From Aspergillus flavus (Eukaryota; Ascomycota; Eurotiomycetes; Eurotiales; Aspergillaceae), in contig NC_092410.1 of NCBI RefSeq assembly GCF_009017415.1, positions 2,046,001 to 2,110,000 on the forward strand: 64,000 bases of DNA, given 5' to 3'. How positions within the stretch are numbered: position 1 is the stretch's first letter; every line of letters begins with the position of its first letter. A program made the translations under genes and the position numbers. Of the stretch, positions 1 to 12,078 are shown piece by piece. Below the pieces are notes generated by a model. It had not been told where the DNA came from. It saw only the letters and a list, made by a program, of their open reading frames with translations, and ran no database searches.

Positions 1-1
1 A

Positions 2-3000
2 TCCGAAGAAGAGGACCTGGAAGACACAGACGAAGTGTCCCTGGTTCCTAATGGACCAGCACAGTTAGACTCGACACCCCCTGATGCTGCTAATGACTAT
101 ACTATGGTCGACAACGTTTCCACTGGAACCAAGGGTACAGATGTTGAAGTAGTAGATGCATCTATTCTTGGTAATCCAGGTGTACCGAATATCCAGGACG
201 GAACTATCCCCATAGAGCCCCCAGGTGACATGGAGAGGGTCCAGCGCGAAACTTATCAGAGCGGAGAACCTTCTAGTGAAGCATCTCCGGGTACACTTGC
301 TACGAAACCTTCCGAGCCGGAGTCTGTGTCATCTTACGATGCACCGGGAGAGAAACCTGCGCAGCCCAGCGAATCGCCTGCTCCAGGGTTGAAGACACCC
401 ATTCCACATCTACTTCGAGGAACCCTGCGAGAATACCAACATTTTGGGCTGGACTGGCTTGCTGGTCTATATACGAATCACATTAATGGTATCCTAGCTG
501 ATGAAATGGGTCTTGGCAAGACTATCCAGACTATCGCTTTGCTAGCACATCTAGCCGTGGAACACGAAGTATGGGGACCACACCTTGTTGTTGTGCCTAC
601 AAGCGTGATCCTTAACTGGGAAATGGAGTTCAAGAAATGGTGTCCGGGTTTCAAAATTATGACTTACTACGGTAACCAAGAGGAGCGGCGACAGAAACGT
701 AGGGGCTGGATGGATGACACGAGCTGGAATGTTCTAATCACTTCGTATCAATTAGTCTTGCAAGATCAGCAGGTTCTCAAAAGAAGAAACTGGCATTATA
801 TGATTCTGGATGAAGCGCATAACATCAAGAACTTTCGCTCGCAGAGGTGGCAGGCATTGCTAACGTTCAGGACACGGGCACGACTTTTACTTACTGGTAC
901 ACCGCTCCAAAATAACCTGACAGAACTTTGGTCGCTCCTGTTTTTCTTGATGCCTTCTGATGGCGATGAGACAGGCATTGAGGGATTCGCAGATCTCAGG
1001 AATTTCTCCGAGTGGTTTCGACGCCCGGTGGAGCAAATTCTCGAACACGGCCGAGAGACGATGGACGATGAAGCAAAGCAGGTCGTTACCAAACTTCATA
1101 CTGTTTTGAGGCCTTATATATTACGCCGTCTTAAAGCAGATGTCGAGAAGCAGATGCCGGCAAAATATGAACATGTCATTTATTGCAGGCTCTCGAAGCG
1201 GCAACGGTTTCTCTATGATGGTTTTATGTCCAGGGCACAGACTAAGGAGACTCTCGCTTCCGGGAACTATCTGTCTATCATTAATTGTTTAATGCAGCTA
1301 CGGAAAGTCTGCAACCATCCAGATCTGTTCGAAACTCGGCCGATATCCACATCCTTCGCGATGTCACGCTCTGTAGCTACCGAATTTGAGACCAAAGAAC
1401 TTCTCATTCGCCGTCGACTTCTCTTTGAACACCCCCTCGACAGACTTGATTTGGATTTTCTTAACTTGGTCCCTATCTCGAGGGAAGATATATCCCGAAG
1501 ACTGGCTGATGACAGTACGAGGCTCATGGCTTACGGTCCTTTCAATGTGCTTCGCGAACAGCAGTATCACAGGACTAACTGGGAGATGAACTTCGATGGC
1601 TCAACTATACAGTCTACCTTGGATGTATTAGAAAATGACTGTAGGAAGAGGAGGATGGCAGAGTTGGAACGATGCCTGTATTTTGAGTCCAAGCGGCACG
1701 GTCGCCGTCCTGTATACGGCAGTACTCTCATTGAGTTCCTCACGGCAGACAGTAAACAGCGGCCGACGTGCAATGGTCCGTTGCGGAAGCGGTCACTGGC
1801 AGACTGGCTGTCCAGTCGGTCATCTGTTCTTGCCTCGATGATTTTGTCTATCAAGGAACGTTCGCATGTAATGGATGGTTATGTCCAGCGATTTGCTTGT
1901 GTCACTCCAGCTGTGGTCGCCGCTGGAATCACCGAGGCCGCTCTAACTCCTATCGAGACCCGGCATTTAACCAAAAGGGAGAGATTTCCATCCTACGATC
2001 CGTTTCATGAAGCTCAAATGCGGCTTTCCATCGCGTTTCCGGACAAGAGACTCCTGCAGTATGACTGCGGTAAACTACAAAGGCTCGACAAATTACTTCG
2101 GGATCTTAAGGCTGGAGGCCATCGGGCGCTGATTTTTACGCAAATGACTAAGATGCTCGATATCTTAGAGCAGTTCCTCAACATTCATGGGCATCGATAC
2201 CTCCGATTAGACGGTACCACCAAAGTCGAGCAGCGCCAGATTCTTACAGACAGGTTCAACAATGACAGCCGCATTCTTGCCTTCATTCTGTCCAGTCGAT
2301 CTGGCGGATTGGGTATCAACCTGACAGGTGCTGACACTGTGATTTTCTACGATCTCGACTGGAATCCGGCAATGGACAAACAGTGTCAGGATCGGTGTCA
2401 CCGTATTGGGCAAACGCGCGATGTTCACATCTACCGTTTCGTCTCCGAATATACCATTGAATCCAACATCCTCCGTAAGGCGAACCAGAAGAGGATGCTA
2501 GACGATGTCGTCATCCAAGAGGGCGAGTTCACCACAGATTACTTTGCCAAGCTGGATGTTCGCGAGGTGATTGGTAATGAGGAGATGCCGGAGAACCAGG
2601 ATGAGGCCAGTGCGGCAATGGACCGTGTCCTCGAGAACCGAGTCTCCAGCAGTTCTCGCGTATTCGAACAGGCAGAAGATAAGGAAGATATTGACGCAGC
2701 AAAGAATGCCCAAAAGGAGCTGGAGCATGCAGATGACGGTGACTTTGAAGACCGAAGTGCCTCTCAAAATACTCCCGCTCAAACACCTGCCCAGACCCAG
2801 GTTGGAACCCCATTAGCCGCCGGCGATGAACTTGGAAATCATGGACCTGGTGTGGACGAATTTGTGGATGCTGAGCCACAAACTGCTCACATCGATGATT
2901 ACCTCTTACGGTTTATGGAATGGAACTTGAAGGACGAACCGCTCGTTCTACCCCCGGACAAGGGTAAGAAGAAGTCTAAGAAGGGCAAGGAGCATCGTCT

Positions 3001-3019
3001 TCGCAAAAGACGCCGTTAA
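2..3019 (+). CDS. SWR1: SWR1 chromatin-remodelling ATPase, 5' truncated by window edge
   Basis: This is the catalytic subunit of the nuclear SWR1 complex, which in fungi swaps H2A for H2A.Z in nucleosomes. The frame is open to the first base, so the gene begins upstream; about 1,005 residues are present, against roughly 1,600-1,700 in full-length Swr1. An acidic Ser/Pro-rich stretch precedes the first helicase lobe, which has Walker A DEMGLGKT, the box DEAHNIK, and LLLTGTPLQNN. The second lobe has LRLDGTT, SRSGGLGINLTGAD and QDRCHRIGQTRDV. About 300 residues separate the lobes, the split-ATPase layout of the INO80/SWR1 class. The C-terminus ends in a Lys/Arg-rich tail that could be a nuclear signal or DNA contact. 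No intron is seen in this part. INO80 is the alternative, but the motif spelling fits SWR1 better. Confidence 0.93.
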   Translation, partial: SEEEDLEDTDEVSLVPNGPAQLDSTPPDAANDYTMVDNVSTGTKGTDVEVVDASILGNPGVPNIQDGTIPIEPPGDMERVQRETYQSGEPSSEASPGTLATKPSEPESVSSYDAPGEKPAQPSESPAPGLKTPIPHLLRGTLREYQHFGLDWLAGLYTNHINGILADEMGLGKTIQTIALLAHLAVEHEVWGPHLVVVPTSVILNWEMEFKKWCPGFKIMTYYGNQEERRQKRRGWMDDTSWNVLITSYQLVLQDQQVLKRRNWHYMILDEAHNIKNFRSQRWQALLTFRTRARLLLTGTPLQNNLTELWSLLFFLMPSDGDETGIEGFADLRNFSEWFRRPVEQILEHGRETMDDEAKQVVTKLHTVLRPYILRRLKADVEKQMPAKYEHVIYCRLSKRQRFLYDGFMSRAQTKETLASGNYLSIINCLMQLRKVCNHPDLFETRPISTSFAMSRSVATEFETKELLIRRRLLFEHPLDRLDLDFLNLVPISREDISRRLADDSTRLMAYGPFNVLREQQYHRTNWEMNFDGSTIQSTLDVLENDCRKRRMAELERCLYFESKRHGRRPVYGSTLIEFLTADSKQRPTCNGPLRKRSLADWLSSRSSVLASMILSIKERSHVMDGYVQRFACVTPAVVAAGITEAALTPIETRHLTKRERFPSYDPFHEAQMRLSIAFPDKRLLQYDCGKLQRLDKLLRDLKAGGHRALIFTQMTKMLDILEQFLNIHGHRYLRLDGTTKVEQRQILTDRFNNDSRILAFILSSRSGGLGINLTGADTVIFYDLDWNPAMDKQCQDRCHRIGQTRDVHIYRFVSEYTIESNILRKANQKRMLDDVVIQEGEFTTDYFAKLDVREVIGNEEMPENQDEASAAMDRVLENRVSSSSRVFEQAEDKEDIDAAKNAQKELEHADDGDFEDRSASQNTPAQTPAQTQVGTPLAAGDELGNHGPGVDEFVDAEPQTAHIDDYLLRFMEWNLKDEPLVLPPDKGKKKSKKGKEHRLRKRRR

Positions 3020-6000
3020 GACGAGAAAGAGGTCATGGTGACCACGACAATGTTTTCGATGAAGAGTTTAAGGGCCAAAGCGTCCAATGTAATTGTACTT
3101 GTGATTGACTGCTAAAGCTTGTGTATCTGACTCAGTTCCGGCTCCTTCTCGGACTCAATGGATGACCGAGAGGCGAAGGAAGGAATACTGGCTGGAGTTT
3201 GGAAGGCGTCCGTCATGGAAGAGAAAAGATTATCATTGTCATTATGGTTATTGATCTGTAGATGTTTCCTTTCTCTCATTTTTTGATTCAGTGAACAGGT
3301 GGGTAGTTGATATGATGTGATATCTATGCGTACTCTACCTGCTCTTCACTTGGTCTTCACTTTTTATATTTGATCTAGGGTATGATTGGTTGAGACGCCA
3401 CTAGCTAGATGTTGGGATACCAGGTGTAGGTTTTGTAATAATATATGATTCGTGATGATGATGATAATGCAGGGCCACCCCATAGTAAGCTTGTGGAGGA
3501 TGCGTTAGTTTCAGTACGAATAGGGGGATTGCATGCCATCGTTTCAAGCAATAGTAAACTGAAAAGGGGTCCGTCTTCTCTAACACGGTCTAGAATGAGG
3601 TCGAAGTTTCATTCACTGCAACTACTGCTAGAGTGTTTAGACATGCTAGGGTATGTGCCACGGATCAATCATAATAAAGCCAGGTCCTGATAAATCGCTC
3701 AAGCGAAGCGTAAGTTTATGCGCAACATCGTTCTGAAACATATCCACTTGAAGAGACAGACCAGACCACCTTGAGGTTCGGAATGATTCGGATGTAGTCC
3801 TACTGGGTGAAAGGGAGATGGATATTCCGGCTGGAGGGGGGTAAAGCCTCTCTGGACCTGGTATACTCCGTAGTCCAGTCTAATTCAATCTGATTGAGGT
3901 TGACACTCAAAGTCGATAACCTGATCCATATTTGGCTGACGGGATTCCTCACAGGCAGAATTGCCGAGACAACAGAAAACCCGCTGAATACGGGCATTGG
4001 TAGGTTGGAGTCTAAATTTGGTTGAACCACGGGATCAAGTTGGAGTCGATTCCAAGAAGGAGCGCTGGGAGCAACGGTTGTCTCCAATCCATGTTTCACA
4101 AAGCCCCACTGATCAGCCATCAGACTCTTGAAGGGCTGGACCTGGAGTAGCATGGAGGTAGAGGGGAGCATCGATCACCTCCACGGAGGGCGAGGAACAC
4201 CCGGACCAGGCATGTAGATCCGGGAGTACAGAGAGCTAAGGGCAACAGCGGCCGTTTTCCTGTCCTTGAGGAAGAAGTTCGGCCGTTTCGGAGGAGTGTA
4301 CAGATCCGGAGACTTCTTTTCACTAGAGCTTGAGCTTCGACAAGTTCACGACGCTTATTCGGGTAATGATGGTTCACTGTCTGTGTTCTCATTCTAAGTG
4401 TAGCTTACGGTGGTGGGCTCAGTGGGTTTAGTTGGCACGCGAAGACTGTTAGCCCTGAAGCAACCGGAACTTGCGATTGAACTCTATGTCGCTGGCTAGC
4501 TGGTCTGGTTGAGACTTGAGGCCTACCCTGATCTGCAGATGCGGATCCTTCGGCCGAACTGCATACCTAGTATAGTACCATAGACCGAATGGGAAAAGGG
4601 GGGGGAGCCTACGGAGTATGAACTAACGGTCAGTGAGTCCATTACGGAGTACTCTCTTGGCTTGAAACAGTCGAAGGTTATGCTAGTTCGGAGTCCATGC
4701 CATTGCTGCGGAATTTATTCGGCACACAAGGTGAGAAAAGAAAAGAGCTAGTGGAAAGTTCGGGGTACCTTCTAGTACACCCAAAGGAAAGTTGACAATT
4801 ATTAGAAGTCTAACCAGAAATTTAATCACCCACGTGGGTGCCAGTAAATGGTTATCCTCATGTACAAGATAACTTACTAAATATTTCCTTTCAAATCTAA
4901 TGGCCTCGGCGCTATTTGACCTATTGAGTATGGTCTCCGAAAGGCAAAGGATTAGGGTTCCTTGGAAACGGTCGCGAATCACACGGGTACTATGATTTTC
5001 AGTGCCGGCTACCGATGCCGGTCACCAAGGCAAATCATCTTTTGCAGTTCCTTTTTCAAAAAAAAAAAAAAAATAAAAAAAAAATAAAATAAAATTGGTA
5101 GGTTCAATCAGTTAATCCTGGGGTTACAATTGACCTGATAGGGTTGGTCGATTTACCTTACAGAGTGTCGGTCTGTATACATACATACGTACATGTATGT
5201 ATTCTCGTCGAAGTGCGGAGTACAGCGCAGTGCATTTGCCGCCTTCTCTGTTCCTGCGACATCGATCGCTTGGATAAAGAAAGAAAACATATTAGATCTA
5301 AAGAGAATAACAATAATTTGAACTCTCCAACCGTACGTAAAGGGATGTCTTGCTCAACCAAAGGCATGCAAAGTAAATCAGTGGAGGAGCTGAGGTGCAA
5401 GATCTTCTGTCTAGTGGCTCATTCGGCTAGTTTCCCGAGCCAATTATCCGGGTCTAAGTAACTACTTAACTACTACATACTCTGTATGAGAGGTAGCACC
5501 TAGTGCAATTTAAGGGCTGTTTATATATATATATATATATCTGCCAATCTTGCAGCATAAGAAACTTTAAACCGTCCATCTAATTCAGCCAGCCACGGCA
5601 CAGATGCACGAGGATCATCCGCCTGATAACGGGGGTGATAAGCGTGCTACTCAGTAGTACATTTGTATGACAGCTCTGCCCTAAGTCTGCTCACTGCTAT
5701 GACTTGTGTAGTCAATGGCTATGATGAAATACTGACGGTTACCTACTGCTCTACAAACACCCAATGAAGACACTTGCGGCGGAGCATTGCGCTAGGGACA
5801 TTCCACAGTTCCAACCTAACCACGGCAGGGGTGTGTAAGTTAGTACAATACGTTGCTGGAAATACTAGGTCGGTCTGCTAACGTATAACGAATATTTACA
5901 ATTTCCCGGCATCGGGATGAGACCTCACAGTACCTCTCTGTGTTTCACGAACAACGAGAGAGAGCAGGTGTACAGAATAGGTATGATCAACCACATCAAG

Positions 6001-9000
6001 TTGAGGACGAAAAGCGGCAATCAATCACTTTTGTTGCAGATCAGTTCAGGTCAGGTGTATTTTGAGATATTGCAACGTGGGGAAGGCTAAAGGCCTCTAT
6101 CAAATCAAATTGACTGACTGGGGCTGTTCCCACCTACGTAGCTGGCTTGGATGAATCCTGCAGCGAGGATTATTGAGGACCTTGGGGAAGATCAACCAAG
6201 ACTTGTTCTACTGACGAGAGATTGATCGCCATTACTGACCAGTTACCCCTCTCCGACCCTCCAGATCGATTCGGCATCGTTAGGGGATTCGCACGACTCC
6301 ACTTCAGGCAAGCGGCCGGGCATGTATGTTTGTTCTCCCCTTATCTAGAGCCTTGGAGGGGTAAGTCTGGCTGCGTCTTGCCCGCGTGCTGTCCACTTTG
6401 GCACTCTGCAGGCTGTGAACTTTTACTCTCTATCGGAGTCTATCCCTCTCCGGAGTCCCCACTTCTGTCAGGAGCTAGATAGCCTAGTCGCAGCACTATT
6501 CCTCTTCTCTTCCTACCAGCATCATCGATAGTGCGTGGGTTCGGTGAATGAGATCATTCCATTTTGTAGGGTTCCTTTTTCTTTTTTCCTTTGCCATTTC
6601 CTCCCACTTACTTCGGTCGCCGATATGTTGACGGTGTATTGAATCGTGAACGTTATCGGAAGTAAACCTCCGAATTTTCTGACGTACACTTTTCTGGGAA
6701 AGGAAGGGTAAAAAAGGAAAAAGAAGAAATAGAAAAAAGTAAAACCACATGGTTGTGAGGTAATGGTTAGTTTTCAACGGTGCGCGCAGAGTTAATTTGC
6801 GCGCAGCGGTTCCTTGGTTTGTCTTCCGATCAGCCGCCGAGATTTGGTCACTTGACCTGTTTTGGGGCAGCATCGGCAAAACAAAAAAGAGAGAGAGAAT
6901 GGTATATTAAATTAATTCGAGCCTCAACCAAACCAAACGTAGGACGGTGACGATAATAGAACTAGTATCTACTGAACTACGATCATATTGGAAGGGGAGA
7001 TTAAAGGATTATCATCTGCATGTATATTCCTTGTATTTTATAAGCAACGATGCCTCGCAACCATTTCTCTTCTTGCTCAGATAATGCCCTTTTATTAGAG
7101 CAGCCTAACGCAGGGATGATCAGACAGTCAAGCCACATGGTTTTGTTAGAACTAACAGTGAGGAGTCAAGAACGCCTTCTCCGCAGGTCGCTCCATCCAG
7201 AACCATTCCATCGATGATCTTCTCCAAGTGTCACCCATGGAAGGACCACGTATGGTTGAGGCGGTCAATCGTCAAGTCTATCAGCATGGATAGTTGGTAA
7301 GCCTAAGTCGTAAGTACTACTAGTAGCAAGTGTCATAATTTGAAGGATCTGATTGGTAGATTTTGAAAAATGGGTCCTTAGGAGCAACAAGACACCATAA
7401 CGTGAGTACGGAAGAATGTGGAACGTATTCCGCGACTCAGGTAGATTCACTTCGTCTTTCCTTTACACCATAGTCTGTATGAGCAAACTACCTCAAGTAG
7501 GTACTGTAGTCCGTAGTTAACCTTACTGAATAGGCTGATGGAATACGCACTGATACGCTGCCCACGTGCTGCAACTGTTCCGTATTCCATCATGCACTGG
7601 ACAGGTACTTTACTTGGTATGTACCACCAAGTTCCAACCAACTTGGAGGATCCGCATCTATTCCTAAATAGGCAGCTCCATGACTGCGCCAAGCTCCTAG
7701 TTGGGCTTAGTCTCCCCACCATGAACACAAGATGGAGAGATCACCCCTTACTCCGTAGAAGGCTTAGACTTGATCTGGCTAGTCTCTGAGGATCGCCTGG
7801 CCAGAGAGGCTTTTGATTTGAATTTCTTCATTCACCCCCTGTCTCGGTGATTTCTCTTCATGTATTTCTTGGATTTGCGATTGTTTTATTTTTATCTTTA
7901 TTTTTTTTAAAAAAAAAGGGAGAAGAAGAAGAACAACAACAACAAGAGTAATGATAATGAAGTCTTAAGAAGTAAGTGAAGGAACCATCGGTTATGATGT
8001 GGACAGGGGGTAGAAACATTTGACTGGCATACTCGGTATGGAGGTACTAGTAGGACGGTATACCTACATCCCGTCGGATGGAACTATTGACGGGAAGTGA
8101 TTACTAGGCAGCCCAATGAGACATTTAGATACACTTTCAACAGATGGGGACGATACCACAATAAAAAAAAAGCTAATTAATACATCGATCAGAAATAATA
8201 TACCTATTAACTCATTCGCATGAGAAAAAGAAGTGACCTACTCTGTACTGTAAAGTGGATAACGTATTTACTGTTCTGATATCTTTGTTTTTTCTTGTTG
8301 TACTGTAATTATACAATGTCTGACCTAGGTCACAAGTGCATGTGGGTTAGCAGCATTGATTACTCCAACCCGGAATACTTCCCAAAATGATCGACAGAAA
8401 AAGCTTACTTTGGAACCCAGGAGCATGGAAAATTACTCAATTAATTTAAAGAGTCAAGCTGATTCGGCACTCCTAGCTAATAACTTATTAATGATACTAG
8501 GGACGAATAGATTACCGAAATACTGAATGACAGGACCCGAGGCACTGGAAGTACCACCCCCAGCAACTAAAATCCCGAGTGACCGAGCTGCAAGTCCCAC
8601 CAGACTAAAGAGAATGGCCCACTTGTGGGCGATGTTGTTCCCTGGGCATTGTCGTGCTGGGTAGATCTCCCTTCTCCCCGAATGAACTGCTCAATGGGCA
8701 CGAGCTTCTCAATCCCATACCTCGCCTTATCCACTTCTCCTCATGGCGTGCTGCTGGATGGAGTGGTGCATGCGCTTGTGGTGGTTCCTACTAATAACAC
8801 CCACTCGGATCTACCAGTGATACACTTGTTGTCCTGTACTTATATCTAAGATCCCCCGATCTCCTCCATTAGAGGATAACAGTTTCCTCTTGTATTTCCG
8901 CTTTTCTTCCTACCATTGCTTCTAGCTCGAATTACTCGTATACCTCCTACATTGACTATACAACCTATTGACTTTTGATTGACCCTCCACCCTAACTCAT

Positions 9001-9072
9001 CCTCGGCACGCTCTTTCGCCCTGGTTTCGATCAACTAGCCAACCCGCGAATAAGCTAAAACGAGCATTTGAG
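3020..9072. other. Intergenic DNA, no gene recognised
   Basis: About 6 kb without a reading frame that looks like a conserved protein or can be spliced into one. It holds an A-rich run near 5058-5094, a (TA)n run near 5521-5541, an A/G-rich (GAA)(AAC) stretch near 7910-7945, and four exact copies of the 9-mer TACTCCGTA or its complement (3864, 4610, 4643, 7749). The last few hundred bases are pyrimidine-rich and probably the promoter and leader of the Clr5-domain gene. I saw no tRNA or transposon coding sequence. Confidence 0.6.
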
Positions 9073-10183
9073 ATGAAGAACACAATCCCATCAGACGTGT
9101 GGGAGAGGAAGAAAGCCTTGATCGCTAAGCTATACAAGGACGAAGAATGGCCTCTCAAACAAGTCATCAAGCAAATCCGATCCGATGACTTTAACCCAAG
9201 GTGAGTTATTCTTATTCTAAGCAACTGTTTTTGTGTATGGTTAATCTAATCCGCTGGCAATCATCACTAGTGAGACTCAGTTGCGGAGTAGGTTAAAGAA
9301 ATGGCGTGTTACCAAACCATCTCGCCAGACTCGGAAGAAGTCTCAGGATAACCAACAGGACGTCAATGGAGATAGCAGTAGCCACGAGGCAGGGTCCCCA
9401 AAGGATGAGATTCCAATTTCTCCTAAGACCCAGTTGTATTCGACACAAAAAGAAGCTACAGTACTATCCTCTTCTGAGCCAGACTTTTACATGGGCGATG
9501 GAGTATATGTGCATCATGATTTCCCTACCACAGGATCCTTCAACCATCAGGATGCTTCCAATACTTGGGCTCACGATAGGGATTCTTCCGTGCTAGTTAT
9601 CTCTAACTCTAACTCCTTCGAGCCATCATCCCATACCTCGCCTTTAGCAGATGGTGTTCTACTTGACTCGACATCCCCAATGGCCTCATCCTTTCAAAAC
9701 TCTCATTATGCGGTGACAACAGGCTCATGCATGACAACTCCAACAACTGCAGCGACAGCGCCCATTAGTTGGGTCGTTCCTCAGTGGTACCCGATACATC
9801 TAGAGGCTGGTGCTCACCCTCCATCGATGCCATATTACACCGCCCCACCCCTAAGCCCTCCCATCGATCCCGCAATGCAGATGGTATCTCCACATCCTCC
9901 TCATCGGCTATATTCACCCCCCTCCCCAGGGTGTTCATTCTCGCATGAGCAGGCGTTCGACCCGCATGACCCGAGGACGCCATCTCTCCGCACCATGCCT
10001 GTTCCCTATAGTCCTGGTACCGCTGGCGGTCACTTAAGGGCCAACCAAAGGGGTGGGCAGCAGGAAAAGAAGATGTCACTTCCTACTAAGTTATCCAACC
10101 ACTCTTCGGTTGGACCAGTAACGCATGCCCCCATTTTCCCCAGCGGACATCCTGTGATGTGTGCGCCGACGTTTCCTTATTGA
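9073..10183 (+). CDS. Clr5-domain protein, probable DNA-binding regulator
   Basis: Two exons, 9073-9200 and 9271-10183, give 346 residues; the 70 bp intron has GTGAGT and CACTAG ends. The first ~55 residues form a Clr5 domain: a W near residue 9, a KALIAKLY helix, EEWPLKQV, then LRSRLKKWRV across the junction. Clr5 is a fungal N-terminal domain with helix-turn-helix character, named after a fission-yeast silencing factor. The rest is low complexity: Ser/Thr-rich, then Pro-rich with many PP and SPP motifs near residues 220-300, which could act as a transactivation region. The ATG at 9073 is chosen because it gives the whole domain and no earlier in-frame ATG lies nearby. Its targets cannot be read from sequence. 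A second Clr5 protein of different build lies at 61.8 kb. Confidence 0.85.
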
Positions 10184-10986
10184 CTAAAACACTTTATATC
10201 TGTATAAATCTCTCGGCATTGACTGCCGGTCTGCTCCCGTTTTTGCATTCACAACCTCTACTATTCCCCCAAGGCTTTTTGGGTAATGTGTTACCATGCA
10301 TGGAATTTTTTCTTACCTTTTCTTTTCTTCCCTTTATGTTTTGGTGGTCTTGGTTTGTCTATGTGTGTATGGATCTTGGAGAGAAAAATGGTGGAAATTT
10401 TCTTTTACGGCGATGGTACGCTGAATAATGAAGCTGCATGATCTCAGCAGGCCACGAGATCCTTGGCGCAACGGCAGGTACTACAGGATCAGGGGAGTGT
10501 TATTTGATATCCATGAGCAAAGAAGGAGTTAAGGTGTCCATCTGCATACCTGTACATTTAGCTAGTTGAAATTCTCATTGTTTGCTAATGCGGAATCCGG
10601 GAATTAATGGAATTTGATGATTTCATCAATGCTACAGCTTGGAGTCTCAATGCCTGTATCTGCATTTGACGAATATATGTTCTTCATTGGTAACACCGAG
10701 GTTCATTTGCAAGAAGGGTTCGTGAAGAGTATGAGGTAATGATTTACACCGTTCGAGGAGGTCAATTCATCTTATCCGACAACGGACCTCGGCACATTTC
10801 AGGACGCGGGGGCAGCTACTCTGTAAACTTATTCCTTGCTGTAAAACAAACATCGTTATTTCTTGAATTCCATCTAATCTCACTGCAAACTTTTTCCTTA
10901 AAGCCAGTCGCTGCCATTCCCATCCCTGTTAGAAACTTAACTCAAGGTATTCTATCGCCCTTGCATTGTTTCAATCAAGCATCAAC
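10184..10986. other. Intergenic region between Clr5 gene and oxidoreductase
   Basis: About 800 bp with a T/C-rich start, likely the 3' UTR of the Clr5 gene, and the promoter of the oxidoreductase at the end. No coding sequence, RNA gene or repeat recognised. Confidence 0.6.
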
Positions 10987-12078
10987 ATGCGTGCTATCCA
11001 GGTCAAAGAGTATGTCAAGGTAAGCGAACACTTATCTACCATCGATCATGTATTCATTGCTGATCAATTTTTAAAGGGGCCTTTGGATTTACAAGTCACC
11101 ACACTTCCAACCCCCTCCCCATCCCCCAGTGATTACCTGATTCAGATTCGGTCGGCGGGTACCAATTTCTTCGATCTCCTGCAGATCCAAGGCAAATACC
11201 AACACCAACCTCCACTCCCGTGGATCGGAGGTGCTGAGTTCGCCGGAACTGTTCTAGCCATTCCAACATCCAAATCAGCCTCACAAGCGCGGTTTAAAGT
11301 CGGCGATCGTGTTTTCGGTGCCACCCAGGGTGCCTACGCTACCCACATCCTTGCTCCTGAGCATACTCTACTTCCTGTCCCGAATGGGTGGAGCTTTGAG
11401 GACGCAGCTGGACTCTTCGTCACTGCACCTACCTCATACGGCGGTCTAGTGCACCGAGCAAATGTGCAGCCGGGAGATTGGGTCCTCGTCCATGCTGCTG
11501 CCGGTGGTGTTGGATTAGCTGCCGTGCAGATTGCAAAGGGTAAGGGCGCGACGGTAATAGCGACGGCTGGCACAGAACGCAAAAGGCAGATTGCACGAGA
11601 GTTCGGGGCTGATCATGTCATCGACTACCGAAATACGGGCTGGCCCGAAGAAGTAAAGAAGTTGTGTGCGCAACATCGAACTGGCAATGGGAAGGCAGGT
11701 GTGGACATTGTGTATGATCCTGTGGGTATGATCGATGCTAGTTTGAAATGTGTCGCGTGGAATGCACGCCTACTAGTTATTGGGTTCGCAGCGGGGAAGA
11801 TCGAGAAGGTCGCGCTGAATCGGGTGCTTCTGAAAAATGTGAGCATTGTCGGGCTGCATTGGGGGCAGTATGCCAGGTTTGAGAAGGATACCGTGGGCAC
11901 TGTTTGGAATGGGATCTTTGACCTTGTGGCTCAAGGCAAATTTAAGGGGACAGCCTTTAAGGATGAAAGTTTTGTGGGATTAGAGAGTGTCCCCAGGGCA
12001 TTGCAGGCGCTTGGAGGAAGGGAAACCTGGGGTAAAGTGGTTGTTAAGGTCATCGATGAAGCAAGGAGTAAGTTGTAA
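10987..12078 (+). CDS. Quinone oxidoreductase-like NADPH dehydrogenase (MDR family)
   Basis: Zinc-independent medium-chain dehydrogenase/reductase of the quinone reductase (zeta-crystallin) type, which passes hydride from NADPH to quinones or enones in the cytosol. Exons 10987-11019 and 11077-12078 give 344 residues. The GroES-like N-terminal half has SAGTNFFDLLQIQGKY and PWIGGAEFAGTV; the Rossmann half has VLVHAAAGGVGLAAVQIAK, where AAGGVG is the usual nucleotide loop, followed by GADHVIDYRN. No structural zinc Cys cluster is present, in line with the class. The first intron is 57 bp, a multiple of three and free of stops, so a 19-residue longer retained form is also readable; splicing joins EYVK to GPLDL, which fits the family better. 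The natural substrate is not predictable. Confidence 0.88.
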   Translation: MRAIQVKEYVKVSEHLSTIDHVFIADQFLKGPLDLQVTTLPTPSPSPSDYLIQIRSAGTNFFDLLQIQGKYQHQPPLPWIGGAEFAGTVLAIPTSKSASQARFKVGDRVFGATQGAYATHILAPEHTLLPVPNGWSFEDAAGLFVTAPTSYGGLVHRANVQPGDWVLVHAAAGGVGLAAVQIAKGKGATVIATAGTERKRQIAREFGADHVIDYRNTGWPEEVKKLCAQHRTGNGKAGVDIVYDPVGMIDASLKCVAWNARLLVIGFAAGKIEKVALNRVLLKNVSIVGLHWGQYARFEKDTVGTVWNGIFDLVAQGKFKGTAFKDESFVGLESVPRALQALGGRETWGKVVVKVIDEARSKL